From Oribacterium sp. oral taxon 078 str. F0262 (GTDB lineage Bacteria > Bacillota > Clostridia > Lachnospirales > Lachnospiraceae), in assembly GCF_000160135.1 (NCBI RefSeq), contig NZ_GG729934.1:438499-502498 (forward strand): a stretch of DNA of 64,000 nt, written 5' to 3'. Under the pieces are notes generated by a model that ran no database searches, was not told where the DNA came from, and saw only the letters and a list, made by a program, of their open reading frames with translations. Position 1 is the stretch's first letter; every line of letters begins with the position of its first letter. The position numbers and the translations under genes are program-made. Below, piece after piece: positions 60,829-64,000 of the stretch.

Positions 60829-61116
60829 ATGATTCCGCAGATTCCGCAGCTAAGTCTTTTTCTGTCCTATGCCCTCCTTCTTCTGCTTGCGATGTATATT
60901 TTTGTATACATCCCGAACAAAAAGAGGCATTCCGCTCAAAAGCATATGCTCGCTTCTCTCAAGGAAGGGGATGAGGTGATCACCATAGGGGGAATCGTCG
61001 GAATCGTTTCCGAGCGGGACGGCGACTATGTCACGCTTCTCATCGACAAAGAAAAAGAGGTCCATATCAGAGTAGTTCTCTATGCAATACGGCAGATAAA
61101 AGCGGCGAAACCTTAG
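60829..61116 (+). CDS. yajC: YajC, Sec translocase accessory protein
   Basis: 95 residues with one N-terminal membrane helix (YALLLLLAMYIFVYIPNKKR) and a small soluble domain with the hallmark LKEGDEVITIGGIVGIV. YajC associates with SecDF during protein export. It is usually near tgt or secDF; here it ends a transporter-M20 operon, 29 bp after the amidohydrolase gene. GGCAGGC precedes the ATG. Confidence 0.9.
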   Translation: MIPQIPQLSLFLSYALLLLLAMYIFVYIPNKKRHSAQKHMLASLKEGDEVITIGGIVGIVSERDGDYVTLLIDKEKEVHIRVVLYAIRQIKAAKP

Positions 61117-61118
61117 AG

Positions 61119-61156
61119 GAGAGGGGAGCATGGTTTCCCCTCTCTCTTTTCTTTCC
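61119..61156 (+). terminator. Terminator after yajC
   Basis: GAGAGGGGA and TCCCCTCTC form a 9-bp stem with an 8-nt loop, followed by TCTTTTCTTTC. It separates the membrane/M20/yajC unit from the regulator gene. Confidence 0.85.
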
Positions 61157-61195
61157 CATGATATCTGCTGAAGATCGGGGACTTTGGAGGAATTT

Positions 61196-63130
61196 ATGAC
61201 GATAAAGGATATCGCGAAGCTGGCAGGAGTATCTGTATCCACAGTCTCCAAGGTCATGAACCAAAAGGACAGCAGCATCAGCCAGAAAACCAGAGAACGG
61301 GTCCTTCAGGTTGCCCGCTCATGCAACTACTCTCCCTATGCGGCATTTATCTCCCAGCATCTCAAGTATTTCCATGCAAAGCTTCTGATCCGGGAAAATT
61401 CACTGCTCTTTGGCTCGGTCATGAAGGGCCTTCTTTCAGAAGCGCAAAGCAAAGGATACACCGTATCCCTCTCCATGATACCGAAAAGTGATCCCGAAAT
61501 CGAATTGCTCTTTTCGGAATTGGAGAAATCCAGGATCGATCTGATTCTGTGGGAGCAGTCCGCGAAGGCGGATGAAAAAGCCGAGACTTCCTTTCAGAGA
61601 AAGCTCAGCGCCCTGCAGCTCCCCTCCGTTCCCCTTTTTTCTGGTGACGAGCGCTCCTTTCACATGGACCTGTCTCATATCTCCTATGGTCTTACCGAGA
61701 GCTATCATCGGAATCATTTCGAGAAAACAGCCTGCGTCCTGGATCCGGAAAAAAATTATCCCGGCTTCATAGAGGGCTACCGGGAATATTTATTCGATCA
61801 CCGGCTGCCGATTCCTAAGGACCTGATCTATGATAAAAATCGTCCGGAGCTTCTGGATGAGCTGATCGAAAAATCCGTGAGCGCCGTACTCTGCCCGGAC
61901 TTCAGCACTGCCATCCGGATCTATCAAAGAGCAGCCGCGTTGCATTATCAGATCCCCTCCGAGCTCTCGATCTGTACTCTGAACCATGGCTCCGAGCTCC
62001 CCTCCCTCTTCCCCGATATCAATTTTTATGAACTGCCGTCGGAGGAATTCGGGCGATTTATCTTCCGGGGGGCGCTGCAGCAGCTGGAAGACGGGGACAT
62101 GATCCTCCACAGCTTTTCTCCGTCCTTCGTGAAGAACCGTCAAAGCAGAAGGCCTGTCTCCGCGGCGAAGAGAGAGTGTGAAATATGCATCGTAGGAAGC
62201 ATCAATATCGATAATTATCTGAATGTCTCCACACTCCCTGTGTCCGGAAAGACCGTCTCCAGCAGCTCTCAGAATATCTATCCCGGAGGGAAGGGCACCA
62301 ACGAGGCGATTGGGGCCGCAAAGCTTGGGCACCGGGTCTCCCTCATCGGAAACGTGGGAAGAGACAGAGAATCTCATCTGATCTACGATACCCTGAGGAA
62401 ATATCATGTCCAGCTCCGCGGTGTTTCCCGATGTCCCGAAAAGCAGACGGGAAGAGCGCATATCATTGTAGATCCCCGCGGCGAATCTCTGATCTCCATC
62501 CTTTCCGGCGCAAACAGCTCCCTAAGTGCCGCTCTCGTCCGGGAGAAGGAAGAGCTGTTTCGGCGGAGCTCCTTCTCCCTGGTCTGCACGGAGATCCCCA
62601 TGGATGCCGTTCTGGAGGCCTGCCGCCTGAGCCAAAAATACGGCGGAAAAACCATACTAAAGCCCTCCTCCTGCGGAGAGCTCCCGGCAGAGCTCCTTCG
62701 ATATATCGATATCCTGATTCCCAATCTGAATGAATTAAATGAGATCTGTCCCGGCTTTGGCAGCATGCAGGAAAAAGCCCAATATTTTTTGGATAAAAAT
62801 ATTCCCATTGTCATCGTGACTCTCGGAAGCAGGGGCTGTTTTCTAAAAACAAAAGACTGTGAGAAATCCTATCCCGCGATCAATATCCCATCGGTAGACA
62901 GCACCGGGGCCGGGGACGCGTTCATCTCCGCTCTGGCTTCCTACCTGCTGTACGGCTATGACCTGGACCGCTCCATCCGCATCGCGGGCTTCGCGGCGGG
63001 CATCAGCACAAGCAGATCCGGCTGCGTCCCATCGCTTGCGGACAGGAATACCCTGGAGACCTATATTTCACAAAGAGAGCCTTCCCTCCTTTCCCTGGAG
63101 GAAAGCCGCCCGGAAAAGCCGAAGCCATGA
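61196..63130 (+). CDS. LacI-type regulator fused to a ribokinase (PfkB) domain
   Basis: 644 residues in one frame. Residues 1-50 form a LacI helix-turn-helix (TIKDIAKLAGVSVSTVSKVM). Residues about 55-318 form a periplasmic-binding-like effector domain. Residues about 327-630 form a complete PfkB kinase with CIVGSINIDNYL, NIYPGGKGTNEAIGAAKLG, LIPNLNELNEI and the catalytic VDSTGAGDAFISAL (Asp574 as base). The hinge after the DNA-binding part lacks the usual ARxL pattern. The start at 61196 has GGAGG 5 nt upstream; a TTG at 61184 is part of that site. It may be a regulator whose kinase domain senses or consumes ribose or a nucleoside. Probable targets are the flanking nucleoside genes. Confidence 0.92.
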   Translation: MTIKDIAKLAGVSVSTVSKVMNQKDSSISQKTRERVLQVARSCNYSPYAAFISQHLKYFHAKLLIRENSLLFGSVMKGLLSEAQSKGYTVSLSMIPKSDPEIELLFSELEKSRIDLILWEQSAKADEKAETSFQRKLSALQLPSVPLFSGDERSFHMDLSHISYGLTESYHRNHFEKTACVLDPEKNYPGFIEGYREYLFDHRLPIPKDLIYDKNRPELLDELIEKSVSAVLCPDFSTAIRIYQRAAALHYQIPSELSICTLNHGSELPSLFPDINFYELPSEEFGRFIFRGALQQLEDGDMILHSFSPSFVKNRQSRRPVSAAKRECEICIVGSINIDNYLNVSTLPVSGKTVSSSSQNIYPGGKGTNEAIGAAKLGHRVSLIGNVGRDRESHLIYDTLRKYHVQLRGVSRCPEKQTGRAHIIVDPRGESLISILSGANSSLSAALVREKEELFRRSSFSLVCTEIPMDAVLEACRLSQKYGGKTILKPSSCGELPAELLRYIDILIPNLNELNEICPGFGSMQEKAQYFLDKNIPIVIVTLGSRGCFLKTKDCEKSYPAINIPSVDSTGAGDAFISALASYLLYGYDLDRSIRIAGFAAGISTSRSGCVPSLADRNTLETYISQREPSLLSLEESRPEKPKP

Positions 63131-63206
63131 AAGCCCGGCCGATGCGCAAACTGATCTCGAATGCTTTCTCCCGCCTGTGAGAGTCTGCGAGATCCCATGC
63201 ATGAAA

Positions 63207-63231
63207 AAGCCCGCGGGCTTCTCCCGGGCTT
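63207..63231. terminator. Terminator after the LacI-ribokinase gene
   Basis: AAGCCCG and CGGGCTT pair around an 11-nt loop containing its own CGGGCTT copy. The minus-strand reading ends in TTTTTC, so it may work in both directions. Confidence 0.6.
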
Positions 63232-63301
63232 AAAAAACGGAGTCCTCCGCTTCCCAACCTCCCCGCAGAAAACGCGGCGCGTAAGGCAGCGGAGGACTCC
63301 G
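63232..63301 (-). terminator. Long terminator of the transaldolase gene
   Basis: A perfect 14-bp stem, CGGAGTCCTCCGCT with its complement, encloses a 36-nt loop holding an inner CCGC/GCGG stem. It is followed by six T on the minus strand. It ends 18 bp from the transaldolase stop. Confidence 0.9.
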
Positions 63302-63319
63302 CATTCCGAGAGAGCTCCC

Positions 63320-63976
63320 CTATTTTCCAAAGACCGCCTCATAATCCTTCCGGAATTTTTCGATGCCGATCTCCGTGAGCGGGTGCTTCATCATCTGGAC
63401 GAGAACCTTATAGGGAACGGTCGCGATATCGGCGCCCGTCTTCGCACACTCTACGACATGCATCGGATGGCGCACAGAGGCGCAGATCACCTCCGTCCGG
63501 ATCTCCGGGTATCCTTCAAAAATCGCCATGATATCCTCCACCAAAAGGATGCCGTCCGTTGCAATATCGTCGAGCCTTCCGAGGAAGGGAGAGACATAGC
63601 TCGCACCGGCTCTCGCCGCAAGAAGGGCCTGCGCCGCGCTGAAGATCAGTGTCACATTGGTCCGGATTCCCTCGGAGGAAAGCCGCTTCACCGCCTTCAG
63701 TCCCTCCGCGGTCATCGGAATCTTCACGACCATATTCTCATGGAGCTCTGCGATCTCCCGGCCCTCCGAGATCATATCCTCGGCCTTTATGCTGCTCGCT
63801 CTGACCTCACCGGAGATCGGCCCATCGACAATCCCCGCGATCTCCTTCAGGGTCTGTCTGTAATCCCGCCCCTCCTTCGCGATCAATGAGGGATTGGTCG
63901 TCACGCCGGCGATGATCCCCATCTCCCAGCACTCCCGGATCTCGTCCACATTCGCCGTATCAATAAAGAACTTCAT
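63320..63976 (-). CDS. Transaldolase-family protein (TalC/fructose-6-phosphate aldolase-like)
   Basis: 218-residue TIM-barrel enzyme of the short transaldolase group. [25 protein letters not shown], the Schiff-base lysine in [28 protein letters not shown] and [10 protein letters not shown] are all present. It either transfers dihydroxyacetone units in the non-oxidative pentose phosphate pathway or acts as a fructose-6-phosphate aldolase. The two cannot be separated by eye. Next to ribose-handling genes, a pentose-phosphate role is plausible. AAGGAAGG lies upstream of the ATG. Confidence 0.93.
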   Translation of the reverse strand: MKFFIDTANVDEIRECWEMGIIAGVTTNPSLIAKEGRDYRQTLKEIAGIVDGPISGEVRASSIKAEDMISEGREIAELHENMVVKIPMTAEGLKAVKRLSSEGIRTNVTLIFSAAQALLAARAGASYVSPFLGRLDDIATDGILLVEDIMAIFEGYPEIRTEVICASVRHPMHVVECAKTGADIATVPYKVLVQMMKHPLTEIGIEKFRKDYEAVFGK

Positions 63977-64000
63977 CTTCGATTTCCTTCCTTTAAAAGA

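Noticed and set aside
61160-63130. LacI and ribokinase as two genes wrongly merged
   Set aside because: The frame is continuous. No stop, internal ribosome site or repeat occurs at the junction near residue 320, and the linker is short and plausible.
1-64000. CRISPR arrays, tRNA or rRNA genes, prophage or integrase
   Set aside because: No regularly spaced repeats, no cloverleaf or rRNA-like stretches and no phage or recombinase proteins were recognised on reading both strands. A covariance-model search would be the decisive check.

Overview
The window reads as a chromosomal segment of a Gram-positive, anaerobic member of the Clostridia, most likely a Lachnospiraceae-like organism. The evidence is gene content. 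It has a six-cysteine SCIFF peptide with its radical-SAM maturase, a Firmicutes-type division and cell-wall cluster headed by mraZ, class I fructose-bisphosphate aldolase, MetNIQ, PepV, a BMP-type nucleoside ABC transporter and many lipoprotein binding proteins. G+C looks to be in the mid-50s by eye. I cannot name the genus. No rRNA, tRNA, CRISPR array, phage or complete insertion sequence was seen.

Layout. 1-10.9 kb (minus strand): miaB-mutS-mutL (mutL is cut by the window edge), the major sigma factor rpoD, a HAD phosphatase, and the phosphate transporter pstS-C-A-B. 10.9-11.9 kb: a gene-poor stretch with the pstS promoter, a MITE-like element of about 200 bp with 23-bp terminal inverted repeats, and a zinc-ribbon membrane protein. 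11.9-17 kb: scfB and scfA (ranthipeptide), fumarase, a small acidic protein and an EamA transporter. 17-23.4 kb: an SsuACB-like ABC importer and two flavoprotein oxidoreductases. 23.4-27.1 kb: a lipid-linked-oligosaccharide-type flippase, ybeY, phoH and rpsU. 27.3-36 kb: a UPF0340 protein, ferritin, class I aldolase, metNIQ, pepV and prfC. 36-47.2 kb: mraZ-rsmH-ftsL-pbp-mraY-murD-ftsW-ftsQ-ftsZ. 47.3-48.5 kb: ychF. 48.7-63.1 kb: two divergent units that look like one nucleoside/ribose-handling locus. 63.3-64 kb: a transaldolase-family enzyme.

The most distinctive part is 48.7-63.1 kb. The leftward unit encodes a BMP lipoprotein, a two-domain ABC ATPase, two permeases, a nucleoside hydrolase, an M20 hydrolase, a glutamine-amidotransferase-like protein and a ribokinase. 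Together these suggest nucleoside import, cleavage to base plus ribose, and ribose phosphorylation. The rightward unit encodes two uncharacterised multi-spanning membrane proteins, an M20D amidohydrolase, YajC, and a 644-residue protein that joins a LacI-type DNA-binding and sensor module to a complete PfkB/ribokinase domain. A palindrome lies just downstream of a strong promoter for the leftward unit. A partial look-alike lies before the first gene of the rightward unit. The LacI-ribokinase fusion is the natural candidate to bind them.

Regulatory signals are unusually readable. A TTGACA-17-TATAAT promoter precedes miaB. The rpoD promoter has both hexamers inside a perfect 12-bp inverted repeat. 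Three TGGNG boxes with 5-bp spacers lie in the mraZ leader. The ftsZ -35 hexamer overlaps the ftsQ terminator. Translational coupling by ATGA or TTGA overlaps is common (pst, ssu, phoH-ybeY-flippase, mraZ-rsmH, ftsW-ftsQ). Several start codons were moved inward from the longest open frame because promoters, Shine-Dalgarno (SD) sites or family alignment require it.
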